DNA of 64,000 nucleotides from Euborellia annulipes. Taxonomy: Eukaryota; Arthropoda; Insecta; Dermaptera; Anisolabididae. The notes under the pieces were generated by a model. That model had not been told where the DNA came from, did no database searches, and worked only from the letters and a program-made list of their open reading frames with translations. This document shows, one piece after another, positions 44,837 through 56,690 of the stretch. The position numbers and the translations under genes are program-made. The stretch is from the NCBI GenBank assembly GCA_023213315.1, contig JAKCPI010031598.1, positions 96,840-160,839 of the forward strand, read 5' to 3'. The first letter of the stretch is position 1, and each line of letters begins with the position of its first letter.

Positions 44837-45627
44837 GGTTGTTCGGACATTAAAGCACTTTATCATATTAAAAGCTAATTTTTTAATATGTTATTATTCA
44901 CTATCAAATACGTATAAAATAAAATTTTGAAGCAGATCTGACCCAGGGTTATCGTGTAATTAATTTTTAAAAAATTGAAATTTAACATGTAGCCTATGGG
45001 GAATAACGACGAAACGCACACATATTGAATTATATAGGCACCTTCTGCATCTGATACAAAAACAAAAAAACTTACATTTTATTAATTCACTTCCGAGGAT
45101 TACGTTAAAAATAAAATCAAAAGTTTATGCCGTCCGCTTTTAAAGATATTTTAACAAGAAAGTCAAAAAATTCTCCAAAATGACAGTCGCCAATATTTAA
45201 AAATAAGGAAGCATCGAGAGTCAGACCAGCCTGGCAACGTCGCATAAAATAATCTCTTTTCTAGCTGTCAGTTACATTTTTTTTTTCCATTTTACGATAT
45301 TTTTTCTCGCAAATCGTCCATTGTGTTTAAACTGATTTGCATTAAACATTGTAATATATTAAATAAAATAAAATTTAAGGCGTTTAAGATTTAAAATAGA
45401 TAGCCGATGAATGCAATGTTGCCAGTTCTATATTACGTGAAAAACTGCTCAAATCAAAAGTCATTCATTTATTATTTTTGGTAATTAAATTATTAACTTA
45501 ATCCAATTATAAACTATGATAGGTCACGACTAAATTATAATAAGGAATTTTGGCATTCAAATTTTTAATTTTATTTTAAAAAAAATTTAGATTCTATTAT
45601 GACTTACGATGTACTATCCGAACAACC
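44837..45627 (+). mobile_element. TTAA-target non-autonomous DNA transposon, copy 2
   Basis: 791 bp, ends GGTTGTTCGGA and TCCGAACAACC, TTAA on both sides (44,833-44,836, 45,628-45,631). The left block copy near 11,400 has a single TTAA, so duplication of TTAA is confirmed. Same length as 2,910-3,700, and opposite orientation. Confidence 0.93.
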
Positions 45628-45669
45628 TTAAGTAAATTATATTTATAATTAACAATTTTTGATTTAAAA

Positions 45670-46047
45670 ATGGAGATAACCAGTCAAGCGGTGGAGGAAA
45701 AATTAGAGATTAAAGGGAGCAAGGTGAATATTATTCTAAATAGCCAACAGAATCATGTGAACATTTCCACCGAAGGAAAGAATGACGCTCAACCTATGAT
45801 TATTAAAGATGTTAAACAAATCTCCATCATAGCATCTGAGGTTAATATTATACAGGAGGATACCAAATTTTGGAAAGAGAGTTATAAAAAGATTGTAGCA
45901 AATATTTTAAGTCAGTCAGACGATGAAGACGATATTATTTATGAAACGGAAGACGAGTATAACGATGAAAAAGAACTCGAATTAATCGAAAAGCCATGGG
46001 TATACTATGAAAATAAGTCACGTACATCTCCTAACATTCTTAAAATG
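45670..46047 (+). CDS. Unrecognised acidic protein, MEITSQ family exon, right copy
   Basis: 126 codons from the ATG after TTTAAAA to a phase-0 ATG|GTGAGG. It has the same length as the left copy and only a few substitutions, with no stop or frameshift. Strand-forming first half, acidic SDDEDDIIYETEDEYNDE second half. Upstream 38 bp away is the TTAA element, inserted between the exon and the upstream sequence that the left copy still has. It may have changed the promoter here. Function unknown. Confidence 0.5.
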
Positions 46048-47234
46048 GTGAGGAAAAATATTTTCTATCATTATATATATATATATATTAATACATGTAT
46101 AGCAAGCAGTGGCGTAGCCAAGAAGAAAGGGCTTCAAGTAAGCTTGGGTTTCTAAATGAAATTTTTACTTTCTTTTAACACTATAGACCCTATATGAATA
46201 ATAAAGAGAGAAAGTATTGCAAAATGCTATTATTGCAAAAATTCGATGTCGAGAATTTGATGAGTTGAGGTCCCCTGAGTTCAAAAAAGTGGGTCACTCA
46301 AATTGCTCTGTCTGTCTGTATGTAACGATTTTAAGCATGGAGGAATTGAGCTACCGGATTGAAATTTTATATTTAAGTTAGTTACCCTCCCGGTCACTAC
46401 AAAATAAGTTTTTGAACAAAATTGGCCAAAAAGTAGTAGTAATTTACTGATGTATATTTTCAGTTTTCTTTGATTTTCTCAAAATTTGCTCGAACGATTT
46501 TGATTAAAATTCAAAAATCAATTATTTTTTACATGCTCTTTAAAAAGTATATCAGTGAAATTTTTCGTGGAAATTGTTTGAAGTACACTTTACTGATGTA
46601 TTTCATGATTTTTCAAATTGCATTTTCTAGCTCTTCCTTCCATAGAGCCAATGTTAAATCCCTATGGGGATTTGCATGTTAATTTCTATTCAAAAGAGGG
46701 TCTTCTAATTAATTCTTATGAAATTTTGTCTTTATTTAGGATTCTCTATTGAGTATAAAATATCCAAATATGAGATTAAAATTTTAGTAAATAACCATTG
46801 TTTATTTCAAATAGTCAACATTTAAAATAGACAATATTATGTTACTTTCTTTTGAGTTAGCTTTTCATTTTTATTAAAAATTGGTGGTCAGATAAATTCT
46901 TGATATTAATAAGAAACATCTACGTCAGGAACGTCATTTGAGGAGGGGGAGCAGAGAGGGCATTTGCCCCCTCTTCCCCCAAGGCTTTGGAAAAATAGTA
47001 AATTCTGAGCTTAGCCCCTAAAAACAAACAAACTCATAATCTTTCTTTATAAATAAGTATAGAAAATGGTATAGATAAACATAGAGGTATATATATGCTT
47101 ATATGTAGGTCTATATAGATTAAGTATCAAAGGAAGTAAAAAATTTTTTGCCCCTCCCCAAGCAAAAACTGAAATGACGTCACTGATGTACGTATTCGTG
47201 AAAAAATTCATATAATTAAAACAAACGAAAAAAG
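46048..47234. other. Block B' sequence, no gene
   Basis: A TA tract, then the counterpart of 9,590-10,720, including a diverged hairpin-family body and a short CAGACAGACAG-type tract. G-rich text lies at 46,940-46,985. Confidence 0.55.
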
Positions 47235-47320
47235 TAGTTACAGCCGGGGCTCGAACCAAGAATCTGCCAATTCGTTATCGGCATGCTCTAACTCTCGACC
47301 ACAGTAGTTTATCGGGAGGA
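47235..47320 (-). repeat. tRNA-derived SINE head, inverted counterpart of 9,505-9,576
   Basis: B-box (GGTTCGAGCCCC on minus) and A-box text as in the left copy. Confidence 0.55.
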
Positions 47321-47799
47321 ATGAGATCACAAGTTCAAATACGTGATATCCTCTTAATTTCTTATTTACTAATCGAACCTTTGAGAGCTCTTCTCAATTT
47401 GTGCGTTCTTTGTGATCTCTTAAATTCAAAGAGCTGAGTGGGGAACTTGTGGTCTAGAGATAGGGACGAATACCGAGACAAATTGGTTATAAGTGAAATA
47501 GATATTTGTTGCACAGGATAGGAAGCGAACTTTTGAACCTCATCACCAGAAGTAAGACATCAATCTCTGTGCTAATATACAGGTCCCTTCGAAGGTCCTT
47601 TGGACGTTTCCAAAAAAAAAAAAATTCCTGTTCTCTGACTCCGCCACCTGCAAATAATCTTTTGATGTTATAAGAATGAAAGATCTAAACTGCTCGTCAA
47701 CAATAACGTAACATTTTGTTTCTTCTTCATATCTAATCTACCTTAATGATACTCTAATTTAAGAAACACTTTATATGAAATATCTTATACATTTCTAAG

Positions 47800-48055
47800 C
47801 ATTAGGCGTAGCCAGGGGGGGGGGGGGTTTGGGGGTTCAACCCCCCCTCCCCATGTGACCCAAACCATGACTAGATATTTATAATACAGGGTAAGAGAAA
47901 GTTAAATATAATAATTTACACTAGCAAAAAAAAAAAAAAAAAAACTAAAATGATTTATAAATACTCTAAAATATTCTTAAATTTTTCAAATGTTTGAAAA
48001 AACTTTTCTTGAACCCCCCACCCCCCATCAAAAATTTCTGGCTACGCCAATGTTT
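47800..48055. mobile_element. MITE with GGCGTAGCCAG ends, counterpart of 8,772-9,013
   Basis: The ends GGCGTAGCCAG and CTGGCTACGCC enclose G- and C-rich runs. Just outside its right end is the empty site of the ATT-target transposon. Confidence 0.65.
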
Positions 48056-49004
48056 CTAAATAAATTTAACACAAATACAAATTTTAAATCAATTAAAATA
48101 AAGATAAATATGTCGATTTTCAATTTGAGGAACAAATCAACATAATCTCGTATGTTTTGTTGGATATTAATTAAAAATTTTGTTTTTATAAGAATATCCA
48201 ATAAAATAGACAGAGAAAAACTGAAACAGAAAGATTATTTTAAAATTTTAGAAATTTGGCTTAAATAAAATAATTTCGACATTTTTTGTCTTTGTTTAAT
48301 TTAAATTGTAATTATTTATTAAAATGATATGGATTTGAGTTCAATTTACTTAGAAATTGTTTAAGATATTCAAATTATATTTTTAATAAATTACAGTATC
48401 ATAAGATTGATTAGTACAGCTCTTTCTAAGAAGAAACAAAGTGTTTGGTTTTCTTTGACGCGCAGTGTATTATTATATAAAAAAAATTTTTTAATAAAAA
48501 TAATGAATATTATGTATTTTTTTTTTAGGTCAATTTTCCGCATGGATACAAATAGCTTTTTTTTTATAATATATATATTTATATATTTGAAGTCGAATTT
48601 ATATTTAACAATAAAAAGAAGAAGAAAATGTTAGGATGTTGTTTGTATTTTTAAATAAATGATTACTCTAAAAAAACTCTGTTAAATGATTAAAAATTAT
48701 TTTATTTAAAATAAAATAAAAAAAATAGCAATTCAAATTTAAAGGTACTCGGAAAGCGAATCGTGTGCTCTCAAGGGCCTTTTCAATATATTTTTTTGTG
48801 TAGGCCTACTGATTACATAAGTTTTATATATATATATATAAGTTATATATATGGACCATTCTACAAAAATCTGGTAACTTTGGGTCGAATTTGAAATGCA
48901 AAATTTTTAACATTGATTTTTTGTAATAATTTTGCAATTTTGAGAGATAATAATTTTATTGTATCCATATAGTAACATAATATATAAGGGAAGTGAATTT
49001 TATT
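48056..49004. other. Block B' AT-rich sequence, no gene
   Basis: Counterpart of 6,390-7,377. A (TA)n tract lies near 48,828-48,842. No supported coding region. Confidence 0.55.
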
Positions 49005-49105
49005 GGTGTTGGTCGTGAGTCCGGTGGCCTGGTGCAATGTCCAGCACGCCTATGCCCCAGAAAGGCTGGAGATCCTGGGTTCGATTCCCAGGAGACATGG
49101 GATGT
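49005..49105 (+). repeat. tRNA-derived SINE, counterpart of 6,275-6,385
   Basis: A-box-like TGGCCTGGTGCAATG and a perfect T-arm, CTGGGTTCGATTCCCAG. The acceptor stem does not pair. Confidence 0.6.
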
Positions 49106-49664
49106 TTGGCCTCGTCAATAAAAAAACACTCACAGTCTTGTTAAACATATTGTAACAATCAGATTTTTTTTTATATATAAGCTCATCAGCCTCTTGGCTT
49201 TACGGTTGAAAAACTTCAAGGGTACTGACGTTTTTGATATAAAACACAAAAAATCTGCTAATCGATATGGAATACTTTTTTTTTCTTTTATATATTAAAT
49301 ATAACAATGAAAAGACAGCAAATCCAGTATATTGTTGATAATTATTAATAAACAAATAGTTTATAAATTTTTCAAATTCAAATTTACCGTACTGTCGGAA
49401 ACTAAATATATCAAATTTTTACAAAAAAAAAGAAGTGTATTATTCATTATAATGATTGTAGTGATGACAAAAAATAACAAACTTATCTAAAAAAAAAATA
49501 TTAACTATTTTTTTTGTTGTGGCAACAGCGCCCGGTCTAAGAGGGGGGGGGGGGCTTTGGAATTGGTACAGGGGCGATCGAATTTTGGGGCGGTATTTTG
49601 GCTATAAGCAGAAATGTGTTATTTGAATCAATAAGATTTGAATAAAATTTATTTGTTAATTTTT

Positions 49665-50150
49665 GGGGGAATACATTAGTAAAGTACTAGAGCCCTTTGG
49701 CTTAAGTATAAAATTTCATTACCGAGAGTTTTTTCGTTTTTGAGTAATTCCCATTAATCCACATTTTTTTCACTTGAAATTAATTTATTTTATTGTGAAA
49801 AAATATTAAATTTCAAGAAGATCGATTCCAGTTAAAATATCAAAACATAATGTTTATGTAAATTTCTCTGAAAGAGATTTTATTGCTTTTAAATGGCCGT
49901 TTTATTGCTTTCCTTTTCTAAAATTGCCATTAAAAGGAGGCGATTCCCTTTTATCTTGAATTTGACGTCATTTTCCCTATCATTTGAATGAATTTCAACT
50001 GAAATATCAAAAAATGTGGATTTAATGAAATAACTCAATAAGGAAAGAACTCTCGATACACAAATTTTATACTCTAGCTAAGTTTTCATGTCCCAAGCAT
50101 GGGCAGGAATTTCATTCCAATCGACCAAATAGTATTAGTACTTTACTAAT
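49665..50150. repeat. Imperfect foldback repeat, counterpart of 5,178-5,713
   Basis: Ends ATACATTAGTAAAGTACTAG and TTAGTACTTTACTAATGTAT with a folding interior. About 45 bp shorter than the left copy. Confidence 0.65.
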
Positions 50151-50525
50151 GTATTTTTTCAATTTCTTTTATTTTTCTCACAATTCACTTTAACGCTTTT
50201 GTTTAAAAATCAATTACATTTTAGATGTTCTTTAAAGTTGTGTGCTGTGCGACCATTGACTCAAGATTTTTTTAAATAAAATTTTTAAAAGTTTCCAAAT
50301 AAAAAAAAAAAAAAAAATTTCGCTTATCAAAACAATTAATGTGAGGTTTTGTATGAGAATTACATAATTGGTTGATATTGTACTCGGCTATGTTTATATA
50401 TACCTAAATTAGATATATAGTATGTCTTCGTGTGGAAGTAGAGTCACTTCAACAGACAGAGTGGTGGGGGAGGCGTCACATATTGTGAAAATAAGATTTA
50501 AAAAAAAATCGGCCAAAAAGTACTA

Positions 50526-51821
50526 AGGTAATGGCACCTATAGATGACAGTTTTATATTTAAACTAAAATAATAAGCAAATAATAAAACTTGTGCGGGAT
50601 TCAACTTCATAGAGTTATAGCTTTGTTTTTCAGCTACCAGAAATATCCAACGATTTTAGAATTGGTCTACAGATGTTCGTTCATTTACTTTGGGAAGCAG
50701 ACCGAAGCGTTATCAAGTGATATTCTTATGGAAACCTAAAGATAATCTTAACATAAATAATGTTTTGAATTAAGATTTTATATTTTTATTTTCAAATTTA
50801 TAACTTTGTTAGAAAATAGACATAATTTAACCTGGAATTACTACAACCAAAACACATTATTTTTAAAAGAGCGTTTATTATAAAGGGTGTCATCTATAGG
50901 AACCCAGAAAATAAGTTTTTCCTATAGATGACAGGAATGAGACTTTAAGTTCCTCGTTGTCAGAAAAAGGGAAATACATAAATTTTTAATAAAAATTATA
51001 ATGCAGCAGCTTCTTATCCGTAAAACAGGTGAATAATACAGATTTCAAACCTGTTGAAACACCAAAAACAAGCCAAAATGCTCTCGATCCATCCCCATTT
51101 AAGAGAACCATCTCCTGTCCTAGAGAGGAAAACCTACAAGGAGGGAAACTGTAAAGAGTGAAAGATTGGCAAATATAACAAGAGCATGGGTGTAACTAGG
51201 GGGGTGCCGGGGAAGGGGGCGTCCCCCCCTCAGAATGCTCCCTGCCCCAAGAAAAATTGAGAAAATTTGGGGCTTTCCAGGCCCCGAGCGAGCTAGTCCC
51301 CAGCCAAATTCTCGAGTTAGGCCCATGACCAAGAGAAGAGTGAAAAGAAGGAAAATGAAGAGGCGAAACAGGCGATGAAAAAAAAAACGACAGCGACATG
51401 AAAAATTGAAAAATCTGGAGAATTTTTATTTCAAACCTAATTTTTTTTAATTGTAACTAAATTTAAAACAGTCACAGGGTGTTAGGAACAACAAATTTAC
51501 AATGTAAATAACAAAGTTGAAAGGAAAAGAGAGCAAGTGAAGGTAAAAAAGTAGGTGTCATCTTTGGGTTCTATAATTGTCATCATTAGGTTCCACCAAA
51601 ATTTTAAATGTCATATATAGGTGCCGTTTTAGTATTTTGAAAAAAAATTAATATTAATTTCTAAATGATATAAAAGTTTCAAACGTATTATCCTGATGAT
51701 AAAAGGTGATATAGGTACCATAATAACCAAATGGTTTTTGTTGTGAGATTTGTTCCTTCAATTTTATAAAAGAAAAATGGTAAAAAATTCCTTAAAGTGT
51801 CATCTATTGGTGCCATTACCT
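50526..51821. mobile_element. DNA transposon with TA target (AGGTAATGGCACC ends)
   Basis: 1,296 bp. Inverted ends AGGTAATGGCACCTATAGAT and ATCTATTGGTGCCATTACCT, TA on both sides. The target is a copy of the hairpin-headed family. Other copies of that family read AAAAGTACTAGTACTTT with one TA, so the empty site is known. Motifs such as TCATCTATAGG/CCTATAGATGA recur inside. No transposase; TA duplication fits Tc1/mariner-like elements. Confidence 0.9.
51185..51327. mobile_element. MITE with CATGGGTGTAACTAG ends, copy 2, nested
   Basis: Shares ends and interior (GAAAAATTGAGAAAAT, GGGGCTTTCCAGGCCCC) with 41,032-41,189. Flanks AACAAGAG and ACCAAGAG match at seven of eight, suggesting a hAT-type duplication. 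Nested in the TA-target element. Confidence 0.8.
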
Positions 51822-53504
51822 TAGTACTTTGCTGATGTACTTTTTCAGTTTTTCGATTTTCTCAAAATTCGCCCCAACGATTCTGATGAAAGCATTATTA
51901 TTAATTAATAAGGGATTTATATATTTTAATTTAAAATAAAAACTATAAAATTACCCAGTTTCTTTTTATTTGGTAAATATCAATTCTTTTAAATATATTT
52001 TCAAAAAATTTCAAAGTATATTTTATAAAATAATGAAATGTAATTAAATAAAAAGCAAAAAATTAAAAATAAATATAATATTTTATTGAAATTCCTTTGT
52101 TATATTTTTTTTTTATGAAATATTTTTTACCCCTATACTTGATATCTCTCTTTATTTTTTTATTTTAAATATTTTATTTGATATTACAATCAAAAAAATT
52201 CTATATAAAATAGAAACTAAGAGAAAAATTATTATCTCAACGTCATTCCATTATATATATACAAATATATATATATATGGGTCATTCTACAAAAATGTGT
52301 TAACTTTGGGGTCGAATTTGAAATGCACAATTTGTGAGTTTGATTTCAATTGTTTGGATTGACTTTGATAGACAATAAGATAATTGTATCCATAGAGTAA
52401 CACTCAGATTTTTTTATTTTTTTTTTTTTGTATTAATATATAACCTAAAATCAGCCTCTTAGCTTTACGGTTGAAAAACTTCCAAGGGACTGACGTTTTT
52501 GATATAAAACACAAAAAATCCGCTAATTGATATGGAATACTTTTTATTTCTTTTATATATTAAATATAACAATGAAAAGACAGCCAAATCCAGTATATTG
52601 TTGAAATAATTATTAATAAATTTCCAAAATATTACTTATCTAGGGACTGACGAATTGAGTGTTAAATGCTTTTAAAAAGTTTTTAAAGTTTTAAACAATA
52701 AAAGAATTTAGTTAATAATTTTTTTCTTATTTATTTCATTATTTATTTTAAAATTAACGATTAAATGAATCAATTATCAAATAAATATTCTCTTTATTAA
52801 AATTTTTCAAATGTATAAAATTCATGTCACCGAGGATTATTATAATTTTTATATAAATTCTAAAACGAATAATATAATATTAAAAAAAGATTTTAAAATA
52901 AATGTGCTTTAAAAATTATTTTGTATCTTAATAAAATATACTGGTACATTTTTATTTTCAAAAAGTTATTCAAAAAGGTCAAAAAATCTTTCATGACATT
53001 TGTTAATAGAATAATTGAAAACTCACTTTTACAAATTATTAAAAATATTAATATTATTAAAATATAAAATAAAAACTAATATTAAGCTTGTAAATTTTTT
53101 TTTATTTATACAAATGTCAATTCTCACAAAATTTTAATTTTAAAGTAAATAATAAGTAAATAAGTAAAATATTATATTATTAAACAAAATAAATGAATAG
53201 GCCTATAAAAATTAAATGTAACGATAATTATGCATCTTAAAAGTTCATGTATTAAAAAAAAAAAAATTCAGATTAAAGCCTAATAGATGATATAATATAT
53301 TTCAAAATTATCTGAGTTTAAGCAAAAATTGAATTTTAAGCCTTTTATTTATTAGTTTAATAGATTTTTGTATGAATTTTTATTAAAAAATAATTAATTC
53401 TTGTGTATTTTGATAAAAGATAACCTATAAAAAAATTTCAATTACTAATTCCTAATCTGTCAGAGAGGAGAGGAAAGGTTATTTTTTTTAATCATTTTAT
53501 TAAT

Positions 53505-53735
53505 TTTTAAAATATCCGATTTATTGCACTTTCTTAACCGAAGTTAAGAAAAAATTCACCTATCCCTTAGGATGAGGCTCGGACGACCAAATCTTATTTT
53601 GTTGTCTTTTTTAATTTTCGAGTTCCTTTCTGATTTTTCTGCTCGCTCTTGTGGCTTATATAGGCTCTGAAACTACCCTCCCTCTTTCCCCACTTTTCAA
53701 TCAACTACATACAAAGTCAAATTTGACTAAATAAT
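53505..53735 (-). promoter_or_regulatory. TATA / UUCG-hairpin / AATAAA module, copy 5
   Basis: TATATAAG on the minus strand near 53,656-53,663 and the stem-loop near 53,532-53,551, with AATAAA below. The sequence from TATA to the hairpin matches copy 4. Confidence 0.65.
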
Positions 53736-53831
53736 GTTATAATATTAATAAAAAATATTTATGAATTAATTTCTAATTTTTAATCACTATATAATATTTA
53801 AATAATTTAAAATTTATATTTATTACATAAA

Positions 53832-54155
53832 ATGCTAACAACACTAAACTTTTTAAATGTGAAAGAAAATATTTATTATAATTCAATGATTATGATTTAT
53901 AAAATAAAAAACAATTTGGCACGTGATTATTTAAAACAGCGGTTAAAATATACAAATAAGGGGGGCTATTATAAAATGAGAAGTGAAGAGAATTTTAAAA
54001 TAGATATTTGTAAGTCAACAAAAAAATTTAAAACTATATTTTATAAGGGATTGTCTGACTTTAATAAGATGCCAAAAGAAATAAAAAATGTTTCAAGTCT
54101 TAAGGAATTTAAAATAGTATTGTCAAAATATATTGTGTCAAGGAGAGAAAGTTGA
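53832..54155 (+). pseudogene. C-terminal fragment of a LINE ORF2-type protein
   Basis: 107 residues with RLKYTNKGGYYKMRSEENFK, FKTIFYKGLSDFNKMPKEIK and SSLKEFKIVLSKYI before the stop. The pattern F...G...FN.LP.EI+...S...FK..LK.Y+ is usual at the C-terminus of CR1/L2/Rex-like LINE proteins. No reverse-transcriptase motifs remain. The ATG at the start is an accident of truncation. Confidence 0.6.
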
Positions 54156-54237
54156 AAGTTTTTAGTTTACGAATGTATATTATGATTGTATATCTAAAGA
54201 TTTATATCTAATAAAATTATATTTAATTTAATTTAAA
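53833..54237 (+). mobile_element. 5'-truncated LINE insertion in block C'
   Basis: The left copy (near 18,985-18,995) joins CATAAAATACCTATAT without these 405 bases. The insertion carries the end of a protein frame and an A/T-rich tail. A short A-rich duplication is possible. Confidence 0.7.
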
Positions 54238-55309
54238 TACCTATATAAATAAATATTATGAGAATATATAATCAAAAAATGACCGGGAAATTTTAAAATA
54301 TTTATAAAAATATGTCAAAATGTATTTTTAAACAAATTGTATTATAATTGTTAAAAAAAAAAAAATAAAAAGAATGAAGGTCTTAATTTCGAATTAAATT
54401 CTTTTGCATTTTTCATTTAATTTTAATATATAATTGCTATAATAGAAACCCTTCAGTTATTTGTGGTCCCAGGGTATTGTTAAGGACAACAGGACGATTA
54501 ACCACTGAATATTATTATTATAATTATGCTATAATATTATATAGCATTATTAATAAATAGTATAATATTAAAAAAAAAAATAGTAAAAAATTTAATCTCT
54601 TTTCTTTGGTGACATTTGCCTTTAATTTAATCAATTCTGATATATTTTATGAATATTTAAAATCTCAAAGTTCAACTAATTATTAATTATTTAAAATATT
54701 AAATATTATAATATAAGTTAAAAAGAATTATTAGGCTAATTTTGCCAATTAATTTTTATTTTGACAAATGTCAAACTCTCTTCAAGATATTTTCACAATA
54801 TTTTAATCAGACAATTTGAAAGTAAATATTATTTAAAAAAAAAAATGTGAATGTTAAATTTGTATTACATGTTTAATCTTTTTTTTTTTTTTTTAAATTA
54901 ATAATATTCAATTTGCAGATTGGAGTCAGCCAAGGAAAATCCATCCAGACAACACTTATTTTTTTTATTTATTAATATTAAGATTAATGAACGACAAGAA
55001 CGAAGATAAAAATAGGCCTAGTCTTACACTTTATCCCAGGTAAATAACAAAAATATCTATTTTGTTTCATATAATGACCCGAAACATGATATTTAGGATC
55101 ACTAGACTCTAATATATAATTATAGTTCCCATATAACCTCTGTTATTTCATTTAACTTATTTTTTATGTTTAGAATTTAATTATGTTGCAATTTCAAATA
55201 TTTTGGCATCTTTGAGTATTTGGGTCTTCAGTTCTAAATAAGTTAAAAAAACAAACATAATAGATAAAACGCTATGTAAAATAGTTGTATTCTAACGTTG
55301 ATTTGCAAA
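54238..55309. other. Block C' AT-rich sequence, no gene
   Basis: Counterpart of 17,904-19,000. No features beyond A/T runs. Confidence 0.55.
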
Positions 55310-55495
55310 ATGACAATTCGTTGGTATGATCTATTAGCAGAGAACTATAACAATTTCAATTTACTAGATTTATTAATTAAAAATAAATTACAACCCTCTC
55401 TCCCTAGAGGATACTTTATAATATTCCATTTTCAAAAAACTAAATTTGTTAATTATACGTTTATACTTGATTATAATAATATAGAATATTGGTGA
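55310..55495 (+). CDS. Unrecognised small exon, MTIRWYD family, right copy
   Basis: The ATG follows GATTTGCAAA. It reads MTIRWYDLLAENYNNFNLLD and LLIKNKLQPSLPRGYFIIFH, then NYTFILDYNNIEYW and TGA. The shared homology with the left copy stops at about 55,470, so the last dozen residues are specific to this copy. Whether the frame is expressed is unknown. Confidence 0.35.
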   Translation: MTIRWYDLLAENYNNFNLLDLLIKNKLQPSLPRGYFIIFHFQKTKFVNYTFILDYNNIEYW

Positions 55496-55885
55496 TGGAG
55501 TCAGGAAAAAAAACAAGATGATGCAGCCAAATTTTTTTTTATTTCAATTCTCAGGAGCGGCTCAAGGGCGGATCCAGAGGTGTTTCTAGGGGGGGGGGGG
55601 TAATTTGGAGTGACTCGTCGCACAGCACACTATTTTTTCTTAATTTCAGTAATTTAAAGGCGCATTCTGTACTTGTTTGCCAGAATATAAATACAAATCA
55701 AATTTTTAAGTATTAATTTTTAAAATTTCACGCGAAAAATAAATTCTTTTGCAAAAAAAAGGTATTTTTTTTTAAATCTCGGGGGGGGGGGTAATTACCC
55801 CCTTTACCCCCCCCCCCTTGTATCCGCCCTTGCCGGCCCGTTGCACGGTCTGACGCCTGTTGAAAAGAGAAAGGAAGAGACAGAA
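55496..55885. other. Low-complexity G/C runs and repeat fragments, no gene
   Basis: Poly-G (about 55,590-55,600, 55,780-55,790) and poly-C runs, a degenerate head of the hairpin family (CGTCGCACAGCACACTATTT), and text like 42,340-42,375 (AGAGAAAGGAAGAGACAGA). Confidence 0.5.
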
Positions 55886-56690
55886 AAATTCGACTTGCAA
55901 GATTCTAGTTCTGAAAAACTCAAAAATAGGTGGACCCGGGATTATTTTGAGTTCATCCTAGTCTTTTCTATTCTATTTTGACCTTAAATTCCAAATTTCA
56001 ACAAATTTGGGCTCACGGGGTCCAAGTTCTGAAAAACTAAAAAATAGGTGGACCCGGGATCATTTTGAGTTCATCCTAGTCTTTTCTATTCTACCCTGGC
56101 CTTAATTCCAAATTTCATCAAATTTGGACTCACGGGGTCCAAGTTCTGAAAAACTCAAAAATAGGTGGACCCGGGATCATTTTGAGTTCATCATAGTCTT
56201 TTCTATTCTACCCTGGCCTTAAATTCCAAATTTCATCAAATTTGGACTCACGGGGTCCAAGTTATTAAAAATCTAAAAATAGGTGGACCCGGGATCATTT
56301 TGAGTTCATCCTAGTCTTTTCTATTCTACCCTGGCCTTAAATTCCAAATTTCATCAAATTTGGACTCACGGGGTCCAAGTTCTGAAAAACTCAAAAATAG
56401 GTGGACCCGGGATCATTTTGAGTTCATCATAGTCTTTTCTATTCTACCCTGGCCTTAAATTCCAAATTTCATCAAATTTGGACTCACGGGGGCCAAGTTC
56501 TGAAAAACTCAAAAATAGGTGGACCCGGGATCATTTTGAGTTCATCATAGTCTTTTCTATTATACCCTGGCCTTAAATTTTAAATTTTGTCAAATTTGGA
56601 CTTGTGGGGTCCAAGTTATTAAAAATCTAAAAATAGGCGGACCCGGGATCATTTTGAATTTCTAACACGTTCGCAATAGTCTACTTTTTC
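55886..56690 (+). repeat. 118-bp satellite, array A
   Basis: About seven units; each holds GGTGGACCCGGGATCATTTT, a CCTGGCCTTAAATTCCAAAT part and CAAATTTGGACTCACGGGG. Two unit types differ at CTGAAAAACTCAAAAATAGG versus ATTAAAAATCTAAAAATAGG. Confidence 0.95.

Larger units (their letters stand above)
42810..50480. repeat. Block B', right inverted copy
   Basis: Reverse complement of 4,850-14,525 with the same order of parts. It lacks the left copy's Helitron, ATT-target transposon, Penelope-like insert and (CA)n expansion, and has its own 791-bp TTAA element. Confidence 0.85.
51900..55480. repeat. Block C', right inverted copy
   Basis: Reverse complement of parts of 17,735-23,250 in inverse order. 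It supplies empty sites for three left-only insertions. Confidence 0.85.
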
